A DNA stretch of 10,819 bases from an uncultured Corynebacterium sp. (GCF_902489365.1 NZ_CABTZR010000072.1:1-10819), one strand, 5' to 3'; counted from the first letter of the stretch, positions 1 through 6,206 are shown. A program made the numbers and translations. The notes: generated by a model from the letters alone, not told the origin.

Positions 1-350
1 AGATCATCTCCCGCATCGAGCGCAAGGGCCTGAAGCTCGTCGCCATGGATCTGCGCGTCGCCGACGAGGAGACCGCTAAGAAGCACTACGCCGAGCACGA
101 GGACAAGCCTTTCTTCGGCGAACTCGTTGACTTCATCACTTCCGCACCGCTGGTTGCTGGCATCGTCGAGGGCGAGTCCGCCATCGCCGCATGGCGTCAG
201 CTCGCCGGTGGCACCCACCCAGTGGAGAAGGCCACCCCGGGCACCATCCGTGGTGACTTCGCTCTGACCGTTGGCGAGAACGTTGTTCACGGTTCCGACT
301 CCCCTGAGTCCGCTGAGCGCGAAATCTCCATCTGGTTCCCGAACCTCTAA
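1..350 (+). CDS. ndk: Nucleoside diphosphate kinase, 3' part (5' end outside window)
   Basis: NDK transfers the gamma-phosphate from ATP to NDPs and dNDPs through a phosphohistidine, balancing nucleotide pools in the cytoplasm. The reading frame is open from base 3 and runs to TAA at 348-350, giving about 115 residues in the window. NDKs are usually near 136 residues, so roughly 20 N-terminal residues lie upstream. Visible family signatures are the IERKGLKLVAMD strand-helix stretch, the Y-x-E-H-x-x-K-P-F-F segment, the RGDF strand, and the active-site NVVHGSDS motif, whose catalytic His is the codon at 288-290. The conserved end is EISIWFPNL. An ATG at base 45 (within VAMDLRV) is internal and is not the start. 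The gene is followed by an intrinsic terminator and then by the convergent arsR. Identification is secure; only the 5' boundary is unseen. Confidence 0.96.
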   Translation, partial: IISRIERKGLKLVAMDLRVADEETAKKHYAEHEDKPFFGELVDFITSAPLVAGIVEGESAIAAWRQLAGGTHPVEKATPGTIRGDFALTVGENVVHGSDSPESAEREISIWFPNL

Positions 351-380
351 AGAAGTTCACCGCGCCTAGCGCGCAATAAG

Positions 381-405
381 GCCCGAGCATAGCGCTCGGG
401 CTTTT
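381..405 (+). terminator. Intrinsic terminator of ndk
   Basis: A perfect 8-bp stem GCCCGAGC (381-388) pairs with GCTCGGGC (394-401) across a 5-base loop and runs into TTTT (402-405). It lies 31 bases after the ndk stop. This is a standard Rho-independent terminator that should end the ndk transcript before the converging arsR gene. Confidence 0.9.
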
Positions 406-434
406 GTCATTTCTGCCCCTTAACCCGAACCCGT

Positions 435-454
435 CCTGTGTGCTCGAGCACAGG
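435..454 (-). terminator. Hairpin downstream of arsR, possible weak terminator
   Basis: CCTGTG (435-440) pairs with CACAGG (449-454). The core TGTGCTCGAGCACA (439-452) is also a perfect 14-bp palindrome. It sits 15 bases past the arsR stop, read on the minus strand. There is no clean U-tract after it in either direction, so it may be a weak terminator, a transcript 3' end stabiliser, or a binding palindrome. It lies in the 119-base convergent ndk/arsR gap, which otherwise holds only the ndk terminator. Confidence 0.4.
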
Positions 455-469
455 TAGTCCGGGCGCGGC

Positions 470-820
470 TTAGTCGAACGAGAGCAATGTGCGCAATGCC
501 ATAAAGGCGTCTTTGTGTACCTGATGGGTGACGGTGCGGCCGCATTGCTGTCTGGAAAGCAGGCCGGCCTCCCGCAGGCGCGCTAGGTGGTGGGAGACCG
601 TGGGTTGGCTCAGCGCAGTGAGCTCGGTGAGTTCCGTGACGCTCATGGGCCCACAGCCTTCATCGCACAGGATGGACAAAAGACGCAGGCGTGCTGGGTC
701 TGCCAGCACTTTGAATTGCTGCGAAAAATGCGTCGCCTCGGCGTCGCTGAGCGGGCCCGTGCTTAAGGAGCAACACTCAGCGCCGGGCGCGCTGGTCTCG
801 GGCGTGGAAGAGGAAGCCAT
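470..820 (-). CDS. arsR: ArsR-family arsenic-responsive repressor
   Basis: This is a 116-residue winged-helix repressor of the SmtB/ArsR family. Such proteins sit on an operator at their own promoter and release it when As(III) or Sb(III) binds. The ADPARLRLLSIL segment (residues 40-51) and the recognition region LSQPTVSHHLARLREAGLL (70-88) are characteristic, and a wing follows at R95-H102. It lacks the CxCxxC metal site in the recognition helix typical of E. coli-type ArsR. Instead it has adjacent C16-C17 at the N-terminus plus C56 (and C52, C93). From memory, C. glutamicum ArsR uses Cys15/Cys16/Cys55, which matches with a one-residue shift. The gene diverges from the acr3 efflux gene over a shared palindromic operator, so autoregulation is expected. 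The ATG at 818-820 has no Shine-Dalgarno but has TATACT just upstream, suggesting a leaderless mRNA. Confidence 0.93.
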   Translation of the reverse strand: MASSSTPETSAPGAECCSLSTGPLSDAEATHFSQQFKVLADPARLRLLSILCDEGCGPMSVTELTELTALSQPTVSHHLARLREAGLLSRQQCGRTVTHQVHKDAFMALRTLLSFD

Positions 821-826
821 GCGATC

Positions 827-832
827 AGTATA
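827..832 (-). promoter_or_regulatory. arsR -10 element, probably a leaderless promoter
   Basis: On the minus strand TATACT (832 down to 827) stands 6 bases before the arsR ATG (A at 820). Transcription would therefore begin at or next to the start codon. No Shine-Dalgarno precedes the ATG. No good -35 hexamer is visible at 17-18 bases, as is common in corynebacterial promoters. The inference is from spacing only. Confidence 0.55.
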
Positions 833-857
833 GGGGTTATCCTTGCGCCCTACGTTA

Positions 858-875
858 TATTGACGCTTATCAATA
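858..875. promoter_or_regulatory. ArsR operator palindrome between arsR and acr3
   Basis: TATTGA (858-863) and TCAATA (870-875) form a perfect 6-bp inverted repeat separated by 6 bases. ArsR/SmtB family operators are typically AT-rich imperfect palindromes of this kind. The site covers the acr3 -35 and spacer and lies just upstream of the presumed arsR -10, so a single bound dimer could silence both divergent genes. The function is inferred from the family and the position. Confidence 0.75.
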
Positions 876-888
876 CGTGCTGTACATT
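860..888 (+). promoter_or_regulatory. acr3 promoter
   Basis: The -35 TTGACG (860-865) is separated by 17 bases from the -10 TACATT (883-888). Transcription would start near 895, leaving a leader of about 40 bases before the acr3 ATG at 934. The operator palindrome at 858-875 overlaps the -35 and the spacer, consistent with ArsR repression. Confidence 0.6.
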
Positions 889-933
889 ACGAGTTCGTAT
901 CGTGCTCTGTCCAACGTTGAAGGAGGGAGAGAC

Positions 934-1998
934 ATGGCCGTGTCGCAGCGCCCGACGTTGTCTTTTCTTGACCGATTTTTACCCGTGTGGATTATTCTAG
1001 CGATGGCCGCCGGACTGCTCATTGGCCACTTCATTCCCGGGATTGGCCAAGCCTTGGGCGCCGTGGAAGTGGGCGGGATTTCCATCCCGATCGCCATTGG
1101 TCTCCTCGTCATGATGTACCCACCCTTGGCCAAGGTTCGCTACGAGAAGACCAAGGAAATTGCCACGGATGGCCGCCTCATGGCGGTATCGCTCGTCCTC
1201 AACTGGCTGGTTGGGCCGGCGTTTATGTTTACCCTGGCGTGGCTGTTCTTGGCGGACCAGCCGGAGCTGCGCACCGGCCTCATCATTGTGGGCCTTGCGC
1301 GCTGTATTGCCATGGTGCTTGTGTGGTCGGACCTCTCGTGCGCTGACCGCGAGGCAACGGCTGTGCTTGTTGCCCTGAACTCCATCTTCCAGGTCGCTAT
1401 GTTTGGTGTTTTGGGCTGGTTCTACCTTCGCGTCCTCCCCGGATGGCTGGGCCTGGACACGACGAGCGCTGACTTTTCCTTCTGGGCCATTGTTAAGTCC
1501 GTACTTGTCTTCTTGGGCATACCGTTCCTGTTGGGCGCGCTGTCTCGCGTGTGGGGTGAAAAGGTAAAAGGACGGGAATGGTTTGAGAACCGCTTCCTCC
1601 CAGCCGTATCGCCCCTGGCCATGATTGGTCTGCTATACACAATTGTGTTGCTCTTTTCCCTCCAGGGCGAGCACATTGTGGAGCAGCCAGCAACGGTAGT
1701 GCGCGTGGCCGTGCCGCTGGTTATCTACTTCGTGGGCATGTTTGTGCTGTCGCTGGGCGTAGCAAAGGCCGTTGGCATGAATTACGCGCAGTCTGCCAGC
1801 GTGGCGTTTACTGCAGCAGGAAATAACTTTGAGCTTGCCATTGCAGTATCCATCGGCACATTCGGAGCGATGTCTGCTCAAGCCCTTGCCGGAACGATTG
1901 GTCCCCTTGTTGAGATTCCAGTCCTCGTTGGTCTGGTCTATTTCATGCTGTGGATTGGCCCGAAACTCTTCCCGGGAGATGCCACTCTTCCGCGCTAG
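934..1998 (+). CDS. acr3: Arsenite efflux permease, ACR3 family
   Basis: This 354-residue integral membrane protein should export arsenite (possibly antimonite) from the cytoplasm. It is highly hydrophobic, with about ten predicted transmembrane segments, for example 17-35, 48-62, 84-106, 115-131, 145-165, 185-202, 226-243, 257-277, 290-311 and 322-341. The ACR3 signature GLARCIAMVLVWSDLSCADR contains C124, and a second key residue, E300, lies in GNNFELAIAVSIG. From memory, Cys129 and Glu305 are essential in C. glutamicum Acr3; both match here with the same 5-residue offset. I chose ATG 934 because AAGGAGG (920-926) precedes it by 7 bases. An upstream in-frame start at 877 would lie in the promoter itself. 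The gene diverges from arsR and is presumably ArsR-controlled. No arsC reductase is adjacent. Its stop overlaps the convergent gene's stop. Confidence 0.93.
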   Translation: MAVSQRPTLSFLDRFLPVWIILAMAAGLLIGHFIPGIGQALGAVEVGGISIPIAIGLLVMMYPPLAKVRYEKTKEIATDGRLMAVSLVLNWLVGPAFMFTLAWLFLADQPELRTGLIIVGLARCIAMVLVWSDLSCADREATAVLVALNSIFQVAMFGVLGWFYLRVLPGWLGLDTTSADFSFWAIVKSVLVFLGIPFLLGALSRVWGEKVKGREWFENRFLPAVSPLAMIGLLYTIVLLFSLQGEHIVEQPATVVRVAVPLVIYFVGMFVLSLGVAKAVGMNYAQSASVAFTAAGNNFELAIAVSIGTFGAMSAQALAGTIGPLVEIPVLVGLVYFMLWIGPKLFPGDATLPR

Positions 1999-2798
1999 CG
2001 CGTGCGTGCAGCGTCCATGCTGCGCACGCCTGCTTCGGTCAGAGTGATGTTAAAGGTCCGCTCACCACTCCACTTGATGAGACCAGGCAGCTTCACCACG
2101 CCGGCCGCTTCGAGTTCACGGAGTTCTTCTTCGAGCCCCTCCTCGTAGCCGATCAGCCGCCCCAGCTCAGAGATGGAGGTGGTATTGCCAGTGACTGCAC
2201 CGGCGGCGACCAGCCCGCTGAGGACTTCCGGGTGAGTTTCTACCGCGGTGATGCTCTCTTGAGTGACGCCTTCGAGGCTTCCTTGTTCGGTGATGGCTTG
2301 GATACGCCGCTTGCCAACGCGAAAAGAGGTCGTGCCGAATGCGCGGCCGCCGATGATGAACGCGGGGATGGAGAAGGCAGTAAGCCCGGTGGCGATAAGG
2401 ATGGGGTTGGGTGAGATATCGCCGACAATCCCGGTGGACCTAATTCCCTCAGCGATGAGAGGCGAGAAGAGAGCAAGGACGGGCAGAAAGTAGGCGAGAA
2501 CGGGGTAATCGCCCGCCCGGTACTCTTCTTGCGCGGCTTGGACGAACTTCGGCTTGCTGCGAATGATGCGGATGGCACCGTAGATTATGGCGATCCACAA
2601 CACGGCGTACACGGGGACCGCGTAGGGGTAGGGGAAGTCAACAGCGCGAAGGCCGGATGCGATGCCCGCCGGTACGGCAACGGTGATGATATCCCGCAGT
2701 GCAATCTCGTTGCGTTCGCGTGCTTGAGCCACTGTGCGCGGTGCTGATTCACGCCGTGCTGGGGTAGGGGGTGTGTTTGTGCGCTCAAGCTCGGACAT
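1995..2798 (-). CDS. Membrane protein with C-terminal winged-helix-like domain, unknown function
   Basis: This 267-residue protein is one I do not recognise by name. Residues 1-34 are polar and Pro/Arg-rich. Four hydrophobic segments follow (about 36-50, 59-79, 98-119, 131-151), each consistent with a membrane helix. From about 187 the sequence reads as a MarR/ArsR-like winged helix. It has a helix HPEVLSGLVAAGAVT (189-203), then SISELGRLIG (208-217), then a recognition-like helix EEGLEEELRELEAAGVV (219-235). A wing ends in the typical ITLTEAG (251-257). This suggests a membrane-tethered regulator or an intracellular protein-interaction domain; neither is proven. The gene is monocistronic between divergent rne and convergent acr3, and its stop overlaps that of acr3. 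ATG 2798 has no Shine-Dalgarno but has TAGTAT at leaderless spacing. The gene is solid as a coding region; the function is unknown. Confidence 0.85.
   Translation of the reverse strand: MSELERTNTPPTPARRESAPRTVAQARERNEIALRDIITVAVPAGIASGLRAVDFPYPYAVPVYAVLWIAIIYGAIRIIRSKPKFVQAAQEEYRAGDYPVLAYFLPVLALFSPLIAEGIRSTGIVGDISPNPILIATGLTAFSIPAFIIGGRAFGTTSFRVGKRRIQAITEQGSLEGVTQESITAVETHPEVLSGLVAAGAVTGNTTSISELGRLIGYEEGLEEELRELEAAGVVKLPGLIKWSGERTFNITLTEAGVRSMDAARTR
2000..2029. terminator. Hairpin just past acr3, inside the 3' end of the convergent gene
   Basis: GCGTGC (2000-2005) and GCAGC (2008-2012) pair with GCTGC (2019-2023) and GCACGC (2024-2029) across a 6-base loop. This gives an 11-bp GC-rich stem with a 2-base bulge. 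It begins two bases after the acr3 stop and lies inside codons of the minus-strand gene. No U-tract follows on either strand, so intrinsic termination is doubtful. It may instead define or protect mRNA ends at this convergent junction. Confidence 0.4.
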
Positions 2799-2805
2799 AG
2801 CGGCG

Positions 2806-2811
2806 ATACTA
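2806..2811 (-). promoter_or_regulatory. -10 element of the membrane/winged-helix gene, leaderless spacing
   Basis: On the minus strand TAGTAT (2811 down to 2806) lies 7 bases before the ATG at 2798. The intervening CGCCGCT contains no Shine-Dalgarno. Transcription would start at or next to the start codon. The -35 is not convincing. Confidence 0.5.
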
Positions 2812-2849
2812 ACATGTGAGCCTAGGTCGAGCTCTGTGTCAGAATGGAA

Positions 2850-2953
2850 GGCACGACAATTGAATAAGGATTTTAAGAATTTTTCAAAGACTCACCGCCG
2901 TGTGGCGGCATCCTGCGCCCGGGGTGAGCACAACGTCAGGAGATTGGCCACTA
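2850..2953 (+). promoter_or_regulatory. Leader of the RNase E/G gene: AT-rich block plus small hairpin
   Basis: Bases 2857-2890 are strikingly AT-rich for this genome. A small hairpin follows, CCGCC (2895-2899), loop GTGT, GGCGG (2904-2908). The Shine-Dalgarno AGGAG (2938-2942) lies 11 bases before ATG 2954. RNase E enzymes cleave AU-rich single strands, and E. coli rne is autoregulated through its 5' UTR. A similar role here is inference. The promoter itself could not be fixed; candidate -10s around 2865-2880 lack a matching -35. Confidence 0.4.
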
Positions 2954-5900
2954 ATGGCATCCAAGAAGAAAACAGAAGAAGTACCCACTGAATCGACGTT
3001 GGCAGCGGCCGTCGCGGCTATTGACCGCGAGGCGCTCGCACCCAAGACTCGCCTCTATGCCCTGGCCAAGCAAGTAGGCGTGGCCTCCAAGGAGTTGGTG
3101 GCTCAGTACGCGGAAATGGGAATCAAGAAGTCCGCACAGTCGTCGCTCACCCCGGAGGAGGTGGGCCAGCTTATCGACGCCCTCGCGCCCGCCACCGAAG
3201 CTCCCGAGCAGGCCGCAGCCGACGACAACCAGGTCGCGGCCGAAGATGCTGAGCAGCCCGTAGCTCCGGCAGAAGAGAAGCCTGAGAAGACCGTCAAGAA
3301 GAAGCGCACCAAGCGCGCGGTCAAACGCGTGAGCAAGGCAGGCAAGAAGGCTGAGTCGAAGGAGCAGACAGAGGAACCCACACCGGAAGAGTCTGCTGCG
3401 CAACCGGACAGCGCGGGGGAGTCCCAGGAAACGGCGCTCGAACAGGATCAGGATACTGAGCAGGCCGCGCAACCGGAGCAGCTGAGCGAGGAAGAAGAAA
3501 AGCTGCGAGAGCGCGTGCGTAAGAACGTTGATAACGAGATTTCGCAGATCGTCGACAAGGTCGATGCCGAGATGCTGCACGAGGCGCTCGCTGAGGCCGG
3601 AGACAGCACCGAAGACGACGACCTCACCCCGCTGATCACCCCGATGGCGGAGGAAGACCCAGAGGTTCTCGATTATGCGCCGGTGTTCATGGCGCCGAAG
3701 ATTACCCCGCTTTCCAATCGCCAGAAGCCAGAAGTGCGCGAGGACGACACCGAGGAGGAGGTGGCGCCGGTAAGCCAGCCGCGTGGTCGCCGTCGTGGCA
3801 GTCGCGGGACTTCTCGCGGTCGTGGCGCTGAAGGCCGCGGAGCGGAGCGCGAAGAGATCGAGCACATCGACGAGCCGAAGGCCATCAAGGGCTCGACCCG
3901 CATCGAAGCACAACGCCGTCGTCGTGCAGAGCTGCGCGAGAAGGGTCGCGAGCGCCAGCACATTGTGTCCCAGGCGGAATTCCTGGCTCGCCGCGAATCC
4001 GTCGAGCGCACCATGGTGGTGCGCGATAAGCAGCGCACCGACGGCGCGGGCATCATCACCCAAGTCGGAGTGCTGGAGGATGACCTGTTGGTCGAGCACT
4101 TCGTCACGACCGAGACACACCCCTCGCAGATCGGCAATATCTACTTAGGCTGCGTGCAAAACGTTCTGCCCTCGATGGAAGCAGCCTTCGTCGATATCGG
4201 ACAGGGTCGAAACGGCGTGCTGTACGCGGGCGACATCGACTGGCGCGCGTTGGGCATTGGGGGGCGCGGCCGCAAGGTGGAAAACGCCTTAAAGTCTGGT
4301 GATCAGGTCCTGGTCCAGGTGGCGAAGGATCCCATCGGCCACAAGGGTGCGCGCCTGACCACCCAGATTTCTTTGGCCGGTCGCTTCTTGGTTTATGTAC
4401 CGGGCGGGCGCAGCGCGGGTATCTCCCGCAAGCTTCCGGCACCGGAGCGCAAGCGCCTCAAGGGAATCCTGGAGCGCGTCATCCCAGGGGATGGCGGCGC
4501 CATCATCCGTACGGCCGCGGAAAACGTGTCGGAAGAGGACATCGCCTCCGACGTCAACCGCCTGCACACCCTGTGGGAGGACATCAGCGCCCGCGCCGCG
4601 CATGAGAAGGCAACGAAGGGTGCCAAGCCCATCACCCTGTATGAAGAGCCGGATCTGCTCATCAAGGTGGTGCGTGATCTTTTCAATGAGGACTTCAGCA
4701 CCTTGGTTGTGGACGGTAAGCGTTCCTACAACACGGTCAGTGCCTACGTGGACTCCATGGCGCATGACTTGGCGGACCGCGTAGTGCGCTACGACGCCAG
4801 CGAGCACGATGGCGAGGATGCTTTTAGCGCCTACCGCATCGATGAGCAGCTGCAGAAAGCTCTGGGCCGCAAGGTCTGGCTGCCATCTGGCGGCACGCTC
4901 GTGATCGATCGCACGGAGGCCATGACGGTCATCGACGTCAACACGGGCAAGTTCACCGGCTCCGGCGGCAACCTGGAAGAAACAGTGACGCGCAATAACC
5001 TCGAAGCAGCCGAGGAGATCGTGCGCCAGATGCGCCTGCGCGATATCGGCGGCATGATTGTCGTGGACTTCATCGACATGGTCTTGCCGGAAAACCAGGA
5101 CCTAGTACTGCGCCGCCTGAAAGAAGCGTTGGGCCGCGACCGCACCCGCCACCAGGTATCCGAGGTCACTTCACTGGGCCTAGTGCAGATGACGCGCAAG
5201 CGCGTGGGCACCGGCCTCATCGAGACCTTCTCTACCGAGTGCGAGGCCTGCCATGGCCGGGGCATCATCATCCACGACTACCCTGTTGATGAGGAGACGG
5301 AAGAGGATAACTCGAAGCCGCAGCGCCGGGGCCGCAAGGAGCGTCGCGCACCACAGCGCGATCCGCAGAAGCACCCGGCAGCCGTCCGCATGCACCGCGA
5401 CGACGAGGAAGCCGCCGAGCATGGAAACGGCGCAGAAGAGGACGCAACGCGCGACGACGAGTCCTCCTTGGAAGAACTCGTGGCCAACGTGGTCGTCGTC
5501 GACGAGGGAGAAGCGGATACGCCGGATAGCGCGTCCATTGGCTACGCCGTAGCCGAAAGCCTGGAAGCGAAGCGTTCGAAGCCGAAGTCAAAGCAGAAGC
5601 GCTCGCGCAAGCCGCGCCGGGCAACGCGTACTTTCCGGGAGCCGCACCGTGCGGATACGTGCGAAGACTCGGCTTCTAAGCAGGAAGCGCAGGACAAGCA
5701 CGCCGACGCGGAGAAATCCTCCGCGCAGCGCTCGGAGCAGACTTACGAGGAGGCCGTCGCCGCCTTCGAGAACTCGCCGCGCCGCAAGCGCCGCACGCGC
5801 GGAAATTCCCGCTCGGATATTCGCCCGAAGCGCGAAGACTTCGCGCAGGAGGAAGCCCCGGCCAAGGAAGCCCAGCTGGCTACTTCCAAGAAGCAGGATA

Positions 5901-6139
5901 AGGCTGAGCGAAAGAACGCGGAGTCGGGCGAGACAACGAGCGTGCGCCCCACCCGTGGTCGCGGTCGTCGTCGGGTGGTGCGCAAGATGTCGCAGAGCCA
6001 GCCCACCCCGGCATCGAATGAACGCGGCGCGCAGGTGGATCGCAGCACGCAGGCGAAGGAGCGCGAGGAGGCCACGGCGTCGACAACGCGCAAGGGCGGG
6101 CGCGGGAGGCGTCGAGCAACGCGGCGCAGGTCGCGCTAG
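2954..6139 (+). CDS. rne: Ribonuclease E/G with N-terminal IF2N-like domain
   Basis: This 1061-residue endoribonuclease of the RNase E/G family acts in mRNA decay and in rRNA and tRNA maturation. Residues 31-77, opening TRLYALAKQVGVASKEL, resemble the IF-2 N-terminal domain. Residues 80-375 are a low-complexity region rich in Glu, Lys and Ala, with an Arg-rich RGRRRGSRGTSRGRG patch. The catalytic core spans about 375-790. It contains an S1 RNA-binding domain (from GNIYLG at 394), the DNase-I-like domain with probable Mg-binding D661 (VIDVNTGKF) and D705 (VVDFIDM), and the Zn-link CEACHGRG with C763 and C766. The tail (790-1061) is charged and Arg-rich and ends RRRATRRRSR; it is presumably disordered and could bind RNA or degradosome partners. 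ATG 2954 has AGGAG upstream. A GTG in frame at 2900 falls in the leader hairpin and is less likely. A rho-independent hairpin follows the stop directly. Confidence 0.94.
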   Translation: MASKKKTEEVPTESTLAAAVAAIDREALAPKTRLYALAKQVGVASKELVAQYAEMGIKKSAQSSLTPEEVGQLIDALAPATEAPEQAAADDNQVAAEDAEQPVAPAEEKPEKTVKKKRTKRAVKRVSKAGKKAESKEQTEEPTPEESAAQPDSAGESQETALEQDQDTEQAAQPEQLSEEEEKLRERVRKNVDNEISQIVDKVDAEMLHEALAEAGDSTEDDDLTPLITPMAEEDPEVLDYAPVFMAPKITPLSNRQKPEVREDDTEEEVAPVSQPRGRRRGSRGTSRGRGAEGRGAEREEIEHIDEPKAIKGSTRIEAQRRRRAELREKGRERQHIVSQAEFLARRESVERTMVVRDKQRTDGAGIITQVGVLEDDLLVEHFVTTETHPSQIGNIYLGCVQNVLPSMEAAFVDIGQGRNGVLYAGDIDWRALGIGGRGRKVENALKSGDQVLVQVAKDPIGHKGARLTTQISLAGRFLVYVPGGRSAGISRKLPAPERKRLKGILERVIPGDGGAIIRTAAENVSEEDIASDVNRLHTLWEDISARAAHEKATKGAKPITLYEEPDLLIKVVRDLFNEDFSTLVVDGKRSYNTVSAYVDSMAHDLADRVVRYDASEHDGEDAFSAYRIDEQLQKALGRKVWLPSGGTLVIDRTEAMTVIDVNTGKFTGSGGNLEETVTRNNLEAAEEIVRQMRLRDIGGMIVVDFIDMVLPENQDLVLRRLKEALGRDRTRHQVSEVTSLGLVQMTRKRVGTGLIETFSTECEACHGRGIIIHDYPVDEETEEDNSKPQRRGRKERRAPQRDPQKHPAAVRMHRDDEEAAEHGNGAEEDATRDDESSLEELVANVVVVDEGEADTPDSASIGYAVAESLEAKRSKPKSKQKRSRKPRRATRTFREPHRADTCEDSASKQEAQDKHADAEKSSAQRSEQTYEEAVAAFENSPRRKRRTRGNSRSDIRPKREDFAQEEAPAKEAQLATSKKQDKAERKNAESGETTSVRPTRGRGRRRVVRKMSQSQPTPASNERGAQVDRSTQAKEREEATASTTRKGGRGRRRATRRRSR

Positions 6140-6158
6140 AAAAGGCGTTTTGCCTTTT
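6140..6158 (+). terminator. Intrinsic terminator of the RNase E/G gene
   Basis: AAAAGGC (6140-6146) pairs with GCCTTTT (6152-6158) across a 5-base loop, starting immediately after the stop codon. The T-run forms part of the 3' arm, so the hairpin could act in both directions. Its GC core is only 3 bp, so efficiency may be partial. A second small hairpin, CCCC (6162-6165) with GGGG (6170-6173), follows closely. Confidence 0.55.
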
Positions 6159-6179
6159 CGCCCCCTCACGGGGTAGTCT

Positions 6180-6206
6180 TTGACAGTCGCTGTTTAGACC
6201 ATGAAT
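6180..6206 (+). promoter_or_regulatory. Candidate rplU-rpmA promoter
   Basis: A perfect -35 consensus TTGACA lies at 6180-6185, just after the rne terminator hairpins. The -10 is poor: ATGAAT (6201-6206, spacer 15) is the best nearby match. A promoter here is expected because rne is terminated upstream and rplU needs strong expression. It would give a leader of roughly 125 bases. Confidence 0.4.

Noticed and set aside
877..933. Upstream in-frame start for acr3 adding 19 residues
   Set aside because: It lies within the promoter, before the expected transcription start. ATG 934 has AAGGAGG at ideal spacing.
1950..2414. A 154-codon plus-strand frame over the membrane protein gene
   Set aside because: It overlaps both acr3 and the minus-strand gene, has no Shine-Dalgarno and no recognisable motif. 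The minus frame has clear membrane helices and a winged-helix pattern.
2900..2953. In-frame GTG start for rne adding 18 residues
   Set aside because: It lies in the leader hairpin loop with no Shine-Dalgarno. ATG 2954 has AGGAG upstream and starts a typical MASKKKTEE N-terminus.
3780..3850. Repetitive CGTGGTCGC-like sequence in rne as a possible DNA repeat
   Set aside because: It encodes the Arg/Gly-rich patch of RNase E. Codon-level repetition explains it.
2951..4120. A 389-codon open frame on the minus strand opposite rne
   Set aside because: Its translation is Leu/Arg/His-rich low complexity that mirrors the charged codon pattern of rne. It shows no family motif, and the sense frame is certain.
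5588..6176. Arg-rich open frames on both strands over the rne 3' end
   Set aside because: These are shadow frames produced by the repetitive Arg/Lys/Glu codons of the rne tail.
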